Shown here piece by piece: positions 1-7,841 of a DNA stretch of 43,978 bases. The notes beneath the pieces were generated by a model. The model was not told where the DNA came from. It ran no database searches and saw only the letters and a list, made by a program, of their open reading frames with translations. Every line of letters starts with the position of its first letter. Position 1 is the stretch's first letter. Source of the stretch: Anaerolineae bacterium. GTDB lineage: Bacteria > Chloroflexota > Anaerolineae > 4572-78 > J111. The stretch covers positions 1 to 43,978 of the forward strand of contig JAGRBZ010000019.1 in NCBI GenBank assembly GCA_020433805.1, given 5' to 3'. Both the position numbers and the translations under genes were made by a program.

Positions 1-804
1 GTCCTCATCGCGTTCTTTGGTGCTGAGGAGATTGACACCAATATCTTCGGACGACAGGCTGTAAAACAGGCTAAAATCGGTATTAGGACGGACATCAAAA
101 TCTTCCCAGCCGGCCAACGCACCAAAGCGACCATCGCGGTCGATGCTGACCGGGTGGCTGGGCGAGTAAATGGCTTTAATAGCGTCGTTCGAGGTAATGT
201 TAACCGTGATCGAGGCTGCTTCCATCGGTCGCTGCGAGAACTTCTCGGCACTGAGGGGGTGGACGTACTGCACCAGACCGTTTTCGACCGGCAGAATTTG
301 GGTGTATTCAAGCTCGACGCGGCGGGTGTCGCCGGGTTCGATGGGGAAGATGCTGGCCTGGAAGAGGTCGCGGCCAATGTATTCCAGCAGGGCCGGATCG
401 AGACGGCGGCGGACGATGTTGTCGTAAATACGGCGGGCTTCTTCTTTGGTATAAAGTTGGCCTTCAACGCGGTCGCCGTTAATCCACATGGCGAAGTCGT
501 TGATGGCGGCTTCTTCAGGCAGAGGGAAGATGTAGGTACCTTCCAGCGACCATTGGCTGTCATTGCGGAAGACCTGCTCGACGCGGGTGGTAGCCACCTG
601 GTTGTCGATGGTGACATCGACCCGGAGCGACTCAACGGTCAGGTACGGCACTTCTCGCGGCGGAGGCGGCGGAATAGGGCAGGGGTGGCGGCAAATGGGC
701 GGTTCAGGAATGATGATGCCCTGGGCATGGATTGGTTGAGTTTTTAGAGCTTGTAGAGTTAATAGCGTAAGTAAGGTTAGAGTGGCGATTAGGATTTTTT
801 TCAT
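1..804 (-). CDS. Secreted VIT-domain protein (inter-alpha-trypsin type), N-terminal part
   Basis: The minus-strand frame is open from ATG at 804 to the window edge (268 codons), so the C-terminus is missing. The start is supported by CTGGAGG just upstream. Residues 1-19 (MKKILIATLTLLTLLTLQA) form a signal peptide with a likely cleavage after IHA near residue 27. A proline-rich linker follows, then a VIT domain at about residues 45-200, with VTIDNQVATTRVEQVFRN, PLPEEAAINDFAMWINGD and LYTKEEARRIYDNIVRR as its recognisable blocks. In this family a VIT domain is usually followed by a von Willebrand A domain in a protein exported or anchored at the envelope. That part would lie left of the window, so the VWA domain is inferred. 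Function is unknown; adhesion or matrix binding is the usual guess. It diverges from the ATPase cluster on its right. Confidence 0.85.
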   Translation of the reverse strand, partial: MKKILIATLTLLTLLTLQALKTQPIHAQGIIIPEPPICRHPCPIPPPPPREVPYLTVESLRVDVTIDNQVATTRVEQVFRNDSQWSLEGTYIFPLPEEAAINDFAMWINGDRVEGQLYTKEEARRIYDNIVRRRLDPALLEYIGRDLFQASIFPIEPGDTRRVELEYTQILPVENGLVQYVHPLSAEKFSQRPMEAASITVNITSNDAIKAIYSPSHPVSIDRDGRFGALAGWEDFDVRPNTDFSLFYSLSSEDIGVNLLSTKERDED

Positions 805-886
805 AGCTGTGGCCTCCAGGAGTTTTGTTTCGAGTATAGTTCTAGTTCTATGACGTTATCGCGTATGATTTAGTTCCCTTCGGAGT

Positions 887-915
887 CTAACAAATTATTC
901 TATATGTGTTATAAT
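887..915 (+). promoter_or_regulatory. Sigma-70-like promoter for the ATPase cluster
   Basis: CTAACA (887-892), a 17-bp spacer and a perfect TATAAT (910-915). The predicted transcript starts about 13 nt before the ATG at 936. Confidence 0.5.
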
Positions 916-935
916 ACCTTACATAAGGGTGAAAG

Positions 936-2957
936 ATGACTTTTGATATTATGCCTCAGGTAAATCCATATATTGCCGGTAATCCGGTGACTGGCAACCA
1001 ATTTTTTGGTCGGGATGATATTTTGGCTCAGGTGGAAAGGATTTTAGCTTCACCGGGGCAAAACGCTTTGATCGTTTTCGGCCAGCGACGGATCGGTAAG
1101 ACCTCTTTACTCCTACAACTACAACAAACCTTACCATCTGAACAATATAAGGTGATCTATCAAGATTTACAGGATCGCGCCCGGTATTCAATGGGAACGC
1201 TGCTAACCGAATTAGCCGGTGAAATTGCGTATGAATTGGATTTGGAAGCGACTAATTTACCGTTTGACGATCACGGAGTTGTTTTCCAAAAAGAGTTTTT
1301 GCCGACGGTCTATCAAACCTTACCCTACCAAGATCATCGGCTCGTTTTGCTTTTTGACGAGTTCGATATGTTGAATGGAGCGCAGCGCGAGCTGCTTGCA
1401 GACGATGCCGCCGCTAATCAACTGTTTCCTACCTTGCGACGTTTGCTGCGTGAAGAACCTCGACTTATTTTTATCTTTGCACTGGGTAGGAATTTATATG
1501 ATTTGAATAGCGATTTCTTGTCAACCTTTAAGAGCAGTCAAACTGTTCATATTTCGGTCTTCTCTGAGGAGAGTGCCAGGCGTTTAATCACGGCACCGGA
1601 AAGTTTGATCTACACAACAGAAGCCATCCGGCAAATTTATCGAGCGACTAGTGGTCATCCCCATCTAACGCAGCTTTTGTGCTCCTTATGTTTTGACCAA
1701 GTCAGCGAACGAACGACTCAATATCCGGCACAGGTTACTGCTGCAGATGTTAAGACGCTGATCCCACTTCTACTTAGTCGGGGTGATAATGTCTTTGCCT
1801 GGATTTGGGATGGCCTGCCGACCGCAGAACGCATCATTGCATCAACACTAGCGGAATTATTGACCGACGATGAGGCTGTGGCGACACAAGAAGAGATAGA
1901 AGCGGTATTGAAGAAGGAGGGAATTCGAGTTGTTACCCGTGATTTGGAGGTTTCCCCTGAAAAGCTAGTCAAGTGGGGCCTTCTTCGAAGAGTTGATGAC
2001 GGTTACCAGTTCTTAGTGTCGGCCATTCACTGGTGGATCAAGCAAAATAAACCGGTTGCGTATGTGCAAGATGAGCGTGATAAACTTAATCCGCGAGCGC
2101 ATCGATATTATGAACTTGCTAAGTTAGATTACGAAAATGATGATCTTATAAGTGCAAAGTATCATCTACAAGGAGCATTAAACTTAAACTTAGACCATTT
2201 GCAAGCTCGCATATTGTTGGGGGATATTGAATTAGAGCAAGGTGACCTGCCGCGTGCTATTGAGGCATATTCTTATGCATATAAACACGATAAAAGAGAT
2301 GCCAAAGCAAAACTGATGCAGGCGTTAATGCAGAAAGCGAAACGACTAGAGGAATTTAACCCAATAGATGCGTTCGAAACATATCAAGAGTTGATTGAAA
2401 TTGATCCAGATGATCCCCATATTCATGAAAATCTTGAGCAACTAAAGCCATCTTTAGATAAATTTAAACGTCGCCTTAAAAGAAGTGAATTTATCCGTAT
2501 AGTTGTAAATGGATTTTTTCTTGGATTGTTACCCTTTATAGTATTTTCTGTAGGCTTGGATACTATATCATCAGCACAATTTGCTCAATCAACGTTTTTA
2601 CGCCAACAATTTCTCTTTATTCCATTTTTGTGGGCGATTGTAGGGTTTATCAGTACGCTTGTAGTGATGATTTTTTATAGACAAAATTACAAAAACGAGC
2701 CTTATACATTAGGAGAAACTTTTTATACGTATGCTTTTGGTTCTACGATAGGGTTTGTGTCCGCTCTTATGAGTTTTATTGCTATGGGAATAAGTTGGAG
2801 AGTTTTTGGCTCGATATTTTTGTCTCGTTTAATAGCCGTCTTTGGTGCCGGAATTGTCATGTCATTGTATTTATTTACGTGGTTTTATAAATCTCCAACA
2901 TTTTTTGATTTTGAGCGACAAAAAATATTACAAACGAGAAATCAAAGACCAAACTAA
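936..2957 (+). CDS. STAND/AAA-type ATPase with TPR-like region and C-terminal membrane segments
   Basis: This 673-aa protein opens with an Orc1/STAND-like NTPase module. Its entry motif is NPYIAGNPVTGNQFFGRDD, Walker A is GQRRIGKT (residues 49-56) and Walker B is LVLLFDEFD (136-144). A winged-helix-like stretch follows at about 280-370. A TPR-like helical region lies at about 385-510 (YYELAKLDYENDDLISAKYH, then ALNLNLDHLQARILLGDIEL). The C-terminus holds about four hydrophobic segments (roughly 520-660), so the ATPase is probably tethered to the membrane with the NTPase in the cytoplasm. STAND proteins usually act as nucleotide-gated signalling switches; the ligand here is unknown. The 3' third of the gene is clearly more AT-rich than the 5' two thirds, which suggests a composite origin. 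It is the first of three paralogous genes in a row. Confidence 0.85.
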   Translation: MTFDIMPQVNPYIAGNPVTGNQFFGRDDILAQVERILASPGQNALIVFGQRRIGKTSLLLQLQQTLPSEQYKVIYQDLQDRARYSMGTLLTELAGEIAYELDLEATNLPFDDHGVVFQKEFLPTVYQTLPYQDHRLVLLFDEFDMLNGAQRELLADDAAANQLFPTLRRLLREEPRLIFIFALGRNLYDLNSDFLSTFKSSQTVHISVFSEESARRLITAPESLIYTTEAIRQIYRATSGHPHLTQLLCSLCFDQVSERTTQYPAQVTAADVKTLIPLLLSRGDNVFAWIWDGLPTAERIIASTLAELLTDDEAVATQEEIEAVLKKEGIRVVTRDLEVSPEKLVKWGLLRRVDDGYQFLVSAIHWWIKQNKPVAYVQDERDKLNPRAHRYYELAKLDYENDDLISAKYHLQGALNLNLDHLQARILLGDIELEQGDLPRAIEAYSYAYKHDKRDAKAKLMQALMQKAKRLEEFNPIDAFETYQELIEIDPDDPHIHENLEQLKPSLDKFKRRLKRSEFIRIVVNGFFLGLLPFIVFSVGLDTISSAQFAQSTFLRQQFLFIPFLWAIVGFISTLVVMIFYRQNYKNEPYTLGETFYTYAFGSTIGFVSALMSFIAMGISWRVFGSIFLSRLIAVFGAGIVMSLYLFTWFYKSPTFFDFERQKILQTRNQRPN

Positions 2958-2997
2958 CTGAGCAATTGCTCAAATATTTTCTTTGAGTGAGAGAAAT

Positions 2998-4251
2998 ATG
3001 TTAACAAATCCTTTTTATCCCGGAAATCCCGTGTCAGGCGATAACTTCATAAATCGTGAAAATGATCTGCGATTAATCTTAGAGCACACCCGTAAAGGAA
3101 TTAGTAGTGCCATCGTTGGTAATCCTCATATCGGCAAGACCTCACTGCTGAGTCGTTTTTTAGAGCCGGAAACACTCCAAACTATTTATCCTGATCCCGA
3201 AAAGTATACAGTCGTCGAAAGTGACTTTCACCTGCTGATGGGTTTGACGCCCAACGATTTTTGGCAGGATGTTTTGGAGTCCGTCGCTACCTCCAGCCCT
3301 CACGTACGTGGAATTCTGCAATCACTGCTGGAGATTGAAACAATCAATTCCTTGCAACTGAATCAGGCGTTTCGCCAGTTAGGCGAGCATGACCACCAAG
3401 TGATCTTGTTGATCGATGAGTTTGATGCCATGCTTGGATTGCCCGAATTTGATACGAACTTTCAGGCAACCTTGCGCTCGATTGCCCAGAAAAAGCGAGG
3501 ATTGGTGTTGATTACAGCCAGCCGTGAGTCGATTGTCGAAATGAATGAGCATCTGGAAGGGCGCTATGAGAATCTGTACGGCTCCCGGTTGTTGAATTAC
3601 CTTCAAAATATCAGCATCGGCAGTTTGCCGCCAGCGGATGTCGTTCGCTGGTTAGGAGAGCATTTTGAATCTGAGCAGATCAAGATAATCGAACAACTAA
3701 GCGGACGGCATCCCTATTTATTGCAAATTGCTGGAGAGATAGTGTATGAGGCAAAATCTAGAGGCAGCCTTGATTTTGCCAAATTACACTTCCAGTTTGT
3801 TGATCGAGCCACCGATCAATTTTCAGATACCTGGAGTGCGCTTAATGCTAGGGGCCAAATTGCGTTAGTCATTTTTACCTTATCTCAGTTAGAAGGGGAA
3901 TTATTGTCAGGCGAAAAATTTAATCTCAAAAGCGCGGAAAAAGAGTTGATATGGTATTCGTCCGAGATTAATGATATGGTAAAAAGAGGGACGTTGGAAA
4001 CCAGCCAAAGTGGACAAGTCAAGATTGGATCAATACCTTTTGCCTTATGGATTATTGAGAACAAAATTGTAGGCACAAGAGGTCAAGAGGCAGAGAAAGT
4101 ATTTGAAGAATGGCTGGTGGGGAAGCAGTACAAACTTGGAAAACTCATCACACAAGAACAACTTACGTGGCTGAGCAAGACATGGCAAAAGATTCCAAGA
4201 GGGTTAATCGATTTGGCCAAGAAAGCTTTGTTACCGGAGTATTTGCAATGA
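2998..4251 (+). CDS. STAND/AAA-type ATPase, second paralogue
   Basis: This soluble ATPase of about 417 aa starts with the same signature as its neighbour (NPFYPGNPVSGDNFINREND), then Walker A GNPHIGKT and Walker B VILLIDEFDAM. A sensor-1-like strand (GLVLITASRES) and a helical C-terminal region follow. No membrane segment or TPR is evident. ATG at 2998 is preferred because GAGAG lies upstream; an in-frame TTG at 2983 has no Shine-Dalgarno. It begins 40 nt after the first ATPase, so the two are probably co-transcribed. Paralogy with 936-2957 is visible from the shared entry motif and the spacing to Walker A. Its role is unknown; a partner or regulator of the membrane-bound copy is a reasonable inference. 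Confidence 0.82.
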   Translation: MLTNPFYPGNPVSGDNFINRENDLRLILEHTRKGISSAIVGNPHIGKTSLLSRFLEPETLQTIYPDPEKYTVVESDFHLLMGLTPNDFWQDVLESVATSSPHVRGILQSLLEIETINSLQLNQAFRQLGEHDHQVILLIDEFDAMLGLPEFDTNFQATLRSIAQKKRGLVLITASRESIVEMNEHLEGRYENLYGSRLLNYLQNISIGSLPPADVVRWLGEHFESEQIKIIEQLSGRHPYLLQIAGEIVYEAKSRGSLDFAKLHFQFVDRATDQFSDTWSALNARGQIALVIFTLSQLEGELLSGEKFNLKSAEKELIWYSSEINDMVKRGTLETSQSGQVKIGSIPFALWIIENKIVGTRGQEAEKVFEEWLVGKQYKLGKLITQEQLTWLSKTWQKIPRGLIDLAKKALLPEYLQ

Positions 4252-4832
4252 ATGAGCAGGCGGCTTTGCGTAAGATTTTTCCTCGTTTAGCCGGGGGACA
4301 GAATATAGCCGTGGTTTCGACTGAAGATAACGAGAAAACGAAGTTACTCAAGGATATTGGCAATCGAGAAATCTACGAGTTCCGGTTACCCCAACCTGAT
4401 AATTGGGTGTTTAGTTATGTACCCGGTGATGCGTTTAGCTTGGATGACACGCCTGCCGATTTTTGGGAGAGAGTCTGGTCAGCCTTTGCTCAGCAATCTG
4501 TAGGCCGCTTCTGGCAACCATTATTAGAGCAAACGGCTGAACGTGTGCGAGTACGGCCAATAGAAAGTGATCGAGTTTTACGCAGGCTCGACCGAGCACG
4601 TGTTCGTCAGGTCTTATTGTTAGATGATTTAGATCATTTTGTTGATAAACCAAAACTGTTTACACCAGAATTACTTGGCCCACTACGATCTCTATCGAGT
4701 CGACATCCTAGCTTTAGTATCGTATTTAGTAGTGCCCGCCGTTTAAGAGAGTTGAATCGCGAGGTTATGATGCTGGGATCCCCGCCATTCAACAATTTTA
4801 ATGAGATATTGATAGAAGAATTGAAAGATTAA
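4182..4832 (+). CDS. Third ATPase paralogue, short, Walker A lost
   Basis: A short protein (216 aa from ATG 4182, or 194 aa from ATG 4248, where ATGA overlaps the upstream stop). The longer start is preferred because residues before 4248 (VNRFGQESFVTGVFAMNEQ) align with the entry motif of the two upstream ATPases, followed by LAGGQNIAVVS as in their pre-Walker strand. Where Walker A should be there is VSTEDNEKTKLL, lacking the glycines and the GKT. Walker B-like VLLLDDLDHF and a sensor-1-like FSIVFSSARRLRELN remain. The protein stops shortly after, so the lid and C-terminal domains of the paralogues are absent. It could be a decaying copy or a non-catalytic partner that binds the active ATPases. 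Overlap with the upstream gene suggests translational coupling. Confidence 0.7.
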   Translation: MAKDSKRVNRFGQESFVTGVFAMNEQAALRKIFPRLAGGQNIAVVSTEDNEKTKLLKDIGNREIYEFRLPQPDNWVFSYVPGDAFSLDDTPADFWERVWSAFAQQSVGRFWQPLLEQTAERVRVRPIESDRVLRRLDRARVRQVLLLDDLDHFVDKPKLFTPELLGPLRSLSSRHPSFSIVFSSARRLRELNREVMMLGSPPFNNFNEILIEELKD

Positions 4833-4909
4833 TGAAGAGTCGCACTTACCTCTGTATAAATTTTTAGCCGAAATCACTGCCGTGACTCTCACTAACTCCC
4901 CAGCCTGTT

Positions 4910-4938
4910 TTGTAAATTGTTTTTCGATATGCTAAAAT
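4910..4938 (+). promoter_or_regulatory. Promoter for the TRAP binding-protein gene
   Basis: TTGTAA (4910-4915), a 17-bp spacer and TAAAAT (4933-4938), about 60 nt before the TTG start codon at 4998. Confidence 0.45.
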
Positions 4939-4997
4939 CGTCATGCCCATTGTTATAACCAAATAAAACCTAATTTAATAACCCAAGGAGGAATAAA

Positions 4998-6221
4998 TTG
5001 GCAGAGAAGCTAAATCGTAGGGACTTTCTGAAGAAAGCGTCTGTGGCCACGGTGGCCGGCGGAACGGGTTTACTGGTCGGTTGCAGTATTGGCCAACCGG
5101 AAACCAGCAGCGCGCCTGCTGAGCCGCAAGAGGCAGCTCCTGAAGAAAGTACAGGCGGTGGCGAGGCTACGCAAGCCGAAGAATCAACACCGGCAGTTGA
5201 GGCTCCCAACGTCAACACCAATCAAACGATGAAGTGGAAAATTGTGACCACCTGGCCGCCTACCTTACCTATCTTTATGGATGGGGTGCGCCTGATGGCC
5301 GAACAAGTAAAAGAAGCTTCCGACGGCCGTTTGGAAATTGAAGTATTTGGCGGGGGCGAATTGGTTCCGGCGTTGGACTCATTTGATGCAGTTGACAGTG
5401 GGACTGCTGAAATGGGCCATGGCGCTTCTTACTATTGGGCGGGGAAACTGCCTGCCACGCAGTTTTTTACCTCTGTTCCTTTTGGGATGAATGCCCAGCA
5501 AATGTACGGTTGGCTTTTTGCCGGCGGTGGCATGGAGCTGTGGGAAGAAACCTATGCAGACTTGAATCTGGTTCCCATTTCTATGGGGAATACCGGCATT
5601 CAGATGGGCGGCTGGTTCAACCGAGAAATTAACTCCTTGGAAGATTTGCAGGGCTTGAAGATGCGCATTCCGGGGCTGGGCGGTAAAACCATCGTGAAGG
5701 TCGGTGGCTCTGCCGAACTTATCGCCGGTGGTGAAATTTACACCAGTTTGGAGCGGGGCGTAATTGACGCTACCGAATGGGTTGGCCCGGCGCACGATGA
5801 AGTTATGGGTCTGCATAAAGCAGCACAGTATTATTACTACCCGGGCTGGCACGAGCCGGGCAGTGTGCTTGAATTGTTGATCAACCGCCAGGCGTGGGAG
5901 TCACTTTCGCCCGATTTGCAGATGATTGTTCGCAATGCGGCGGTGGCCCAAAACAACTGGATGTTGTCGCAATTTGAAGGGCAAAACAATGCGGCTTTGA
6001 AGCGATTGGTCAATGAAGAAGGTGTTGATCTGCGACCCTTCCCGGATGATGTTATGGTCGGCCTGCGTGCTGCTGCTGAGGAAGTTCTGCAGGAAGTGGC
6101 CGATGGTGATCCGATGAGTGCTAAAGTTTATGAGTCTTTCCGGGCCTTCCAGGAGGAATCAGCACAATGGGGTACTATTTCTGAGAAGGCATACTATAAC
6201 CTGGTTCAATTGCCCACGTAG
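4998..6221 (+). CDS. dctP: TRAP transporter solute-binding protein (DctP/TakP type)
   Basis: A 407-aa extracytoplasmic binding protein. The TTG start is fixed by AAGGAGG six nt upstream. The N-terminus has a twin-arginine-like signal (RRDFLKKASVATVAGG) ending in the lipobox LVGC, so it is probably a Tat-exported lipoprotein. An Ala/Glu/Thr-rich linker covers about residues 30-72. The mature DctP fold follows, with GGGELVPALDSFDAV, MGNTGIQMGGWFNREI, LQGLKMRIPGLGGKT (the carboxylate-binding Arg) and GVIDATEWVGPAHDE. These blocks match the TakP / calcium-lactate-binding branch of TRAP binding proteins, which bind 2-oxo or 2-hydroxy monocarboxylates. The neighbouring lut genes make lactate or a similar acid the likely ligand. 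It converges on its permease genes instead of sharing their operon. Confidence 0.92.
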   Translation: MAEKLNRRDFLKKASVATVAGGTGLLVGCSIGQPETSSAPAEPQEAAPEESTGGGEATQAEESTPAVEAPNVNTNQTMKWKIVTTWPPTLPIFMDGVRLMAEQVKEASDGRLEIEVFGGGELVPALDSFDAVDSGTAEMGHGASYYWAGKLPATQFFTSVPFGMNAQQMYGWLFAGGGMELWEETYADLNLVPISMGNTGIQMGGWFNREINSLEDLQGLKMRIPGLGGKTIVKVGGSAELIAGGEIYTSLERGVIDATEWVGPAHDEVMGLHKAAQYYYYPGWHEPGSVLELLINRQAWESLSPDLQMIVRNAAVAQNNWMLSQFEGQNNAALKRLVNEEGVDLRPFPDDVMVGLRAAAEEVLQEVADGDPMSAKVYESFRAFQEESAQWGTISEKAYYNLVQLPT

Positions 6222-6242
6222 TTTTGAAGGAAACGTATTCTG

Positions 6243-6318
6243 TAAGGCAAACTTAAGTTTGTTCTATAGAAAATAAAAAGTAAGACAAACTTAAGTTTGT
6301 CCTACTGAAAATAAAAAG
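6243..6318. repeat. Two tandem 38-bp units, each with a palindromic core
   Basis: Units 6243-6280 and 6281-6318 are nearly identical. Each contains the palindrome CAAACTTAAGTTTG (6248-6261 and 6286-6299) followed by a GAAAATAAAAAG tail. They lie between the dctP stop and the terminator. Confidence 0.8.
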
Positions 6319-6360
6319 GTGACGGTTATCTAAAAAGATACCGTCACCTTTTTTGTTTTT
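6316..6360. terminator. Bidirectional intrinsic terminator between dctP and dctM
   Basis: Stem AAGGTGACGG / CCGTCACCTT (6316-6325 with 6341-6350), extended by TATC/GATA pairing, then a T-run on the plus strand and a matching A-run before the stem. It can end the converging dctP and dctQM transcripts. Confidence 0.88.
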
Positions 6361-6369
6361 ACGATTGAA

Positions 6370-7713
6370 TTAATTCCAGCAGCGAAGTTCGCTAATGGGG
6401 ACGTCGCGAGAAAGATATTCCGGCAGGCAGGTGACTGACTCCGGAAATAAAACGACCAGCAGCAGCCCCACCAATTGAATGGCAACAAAGGGGATAATAC
6501 CCTTGTAGATATCGGTGGTTTTAACGCTAGGTGGGGAGACCCCCTTTAGATAAAAGAGTGAGAAACCAAAGGGTGGCGTCAGGAAAGAGGTTTGCAGATT
6601 AACCGCTACCAAAATGCCGACCCATAGCAGGTCAAGCCCCATCGAGGCGAAGATGGGGGCAGCAATCGGCACGAGAATAAAGGTGATCTCAATAAAGTCG
6701 ATAAAGAAGCCGGCCACAAAGACAACCAGCATAAACACGGCCAAGAAACCCATCGGACTAAGGCCGGAGGCCGTAATTAAACTTTGCAAAAATCTATCGC
6801 CGCCTTCGCCTCTGAACGCAAGAGAGAAACAGGTCGCCCCAACAAGAATAATGAAAACCATGCAGGTCAGAAAAACGGTCTCTTTCATAACTTTGTTGAG
6901 GGTTTCCAGGTTAAATCTTTTTTGAATGACGGTCAAGATTGTTGCGCCGACAGCGCCCACTGCTGCTGCTTCGGTGGGAGAGGCAATACCGGCAAAGATT
7001 GAACCAAGAACGGCCACAATTAAGACAACCGGAGCCACAAACGCTCGCAGTAGCCGAATAACCATCTCTTTACCTTTAAATGCGGCTAATTCTTCGGCAG
7101 GGATCGGGGGTGCGGATTGGGGGCGGAAGGTGGCAAACAACCAGATCCACAAAATATAGAGGCCCACTAAAACAAAGCCTGGAATCATCGCCCCCACAAA
7201 CATATCGCCGACGGAGACATTGAGCACGCTGCCCAACAGCACCAGAACGATACTGGGCGGGATAATTTGGCCCAGCGTTCCGGCCGAAGCGATTGTTCCG
7301 GTTGAGAGTTGCTTGCTGTAACCGCGCCTGAGCATCGTCGGCAGGCTAAGGAGGCCCATCGTGACGACCGTCGCACCGACGATGCCGGTCGATGCGGCCA
7401 GCATCGCTCCCACAATAACAACCGACAGGGCTAACCCGCCGCGCAGACGACCAAACAGCAGCGCCATAGTTTCCAGTAGTTCTTCGGCCAGGCCGGAACT
7501 TTCCAGCATAACCCCCATATAGACAAACAGCGGTACAGCCATCAGTAAGATATTGGTATTGACCCCCCAAATTCTTAAGGGGAGAAAGTTGAAAAAATCC
7601 AAGCCAAAGGTCATGAGACCGAAGATTGTGGAAACGCCACCCAGCGTAAACGCAACCGGATAGCCAATGAGCAAAGCAGCTAAAGCGACGATAAAGAGGA
7701 GTGTTCCGAGCAT
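6370..7713 (-). CDS. dctM: TRAP transporter large permease subunit (DctM)
   Basis: A 447-aa polytopic membrane protein that carries substrate and sodium through the cytoplasmic membrane, working with DctQ and the DctP-type binding protein. ATG at 7713 is chosen because GGAGG lies upstream and MLGTLLFIVALAALLIGYP is a typical DctM start. An in-frame start 120 nt further up would translate a low-complexity repeat. About 11-12 hydrophobic segments are visible. Family blocks include VPLFVYMGVMLESSGLAEEL, GLALSVVIVGAMLAASTG, GTLGQIIPPSIVLVLLG, SPTEAAAVGAVGA and the C-terminal LTPPFGFSLFYLKGV. The length fits the family (about 425-450 aa). It is downstream of dctQ on the same strand with a 128-nt repeat-filled gap, and its stop faces the shared terminator. 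Confidence 0.94.
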   Translation of the reverse strand: MLGTLLFIVALAALLIGYPVAFTLGGVSTIFGLMTFGLDFFNFLPLRIWGVNTNILLMAVPLFVYMGVMLESSGLAEELLETMALLFGRLRGGLALSVVIVGAMLAASTGIVGATVVTMGLLSLPTMLRRGYSKQLSTGTIASAGTLGQIIPPSIVLVLLGSVLNVSVGDMFVGAMIPGFVLVGLYILWIWLFATFRPQSAPPIPAEELAAFKGKEMVIRLLRAFVAPVVLIVAVLGSIFAGIASPTEAAAVGAVGATILTVIQKRFNLETLNKVMKETVFLTCMVFIILVGATCFSLAFRGEGGDRFLQSLITASGLSPMGFLAVFMLVVFVAGFFIDFIEITFILVPIAAPIFASMGLDLLWVGILVAVNLQTSFLTPPFGFSLFYLKGVSPPSVKTTDIYKGIIPFVAIQLVGLLLVVLFPESVTCLPEYLSRDVPISELRCWN

Positions 7714-7733
7714 GTATCTTGTCAACCTCCTAA

Positions 7734-7840
7734 AGTTAGTGGAATGTTTTGATAGTTTGGTAGTTTGATGGATAGGTAGTTTGGTAGTTTGATGGTTGGA
7801 TGGTTTGATCCTAATAGCCAACCAACCGTCCATCCATCCA
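7734..7840. repeat. Low-complexity GATGG/TAGTTTG tract between dctQ and dctM
   Basis: Short words such as GTAGTTTGATGG and GGTTGGATGG recur imperfectly, and their complement CCGTCCATCCATCC appears at the right end, giving a weak inverted repeat. It fills the gap between the two permease genes. Confidence 0.7.
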
Positions 7841-7841
7841 A

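Noticed and set aside
154..747. A 197-codon plus-strand frame
   Set aside because: Antisense of the VIT-domain gene, which has a signal peptide and domain motifs.
5379..5852. A 157-codon minus-strand frame
   Set aside because: Antisense of the TRAP binding-protein gene and without a ribosome site.
7714..7833. Longer N-terminus of DctM
   Set aside because: It would translate the low-complexity repeat; ATG 7713 has GGAGG.
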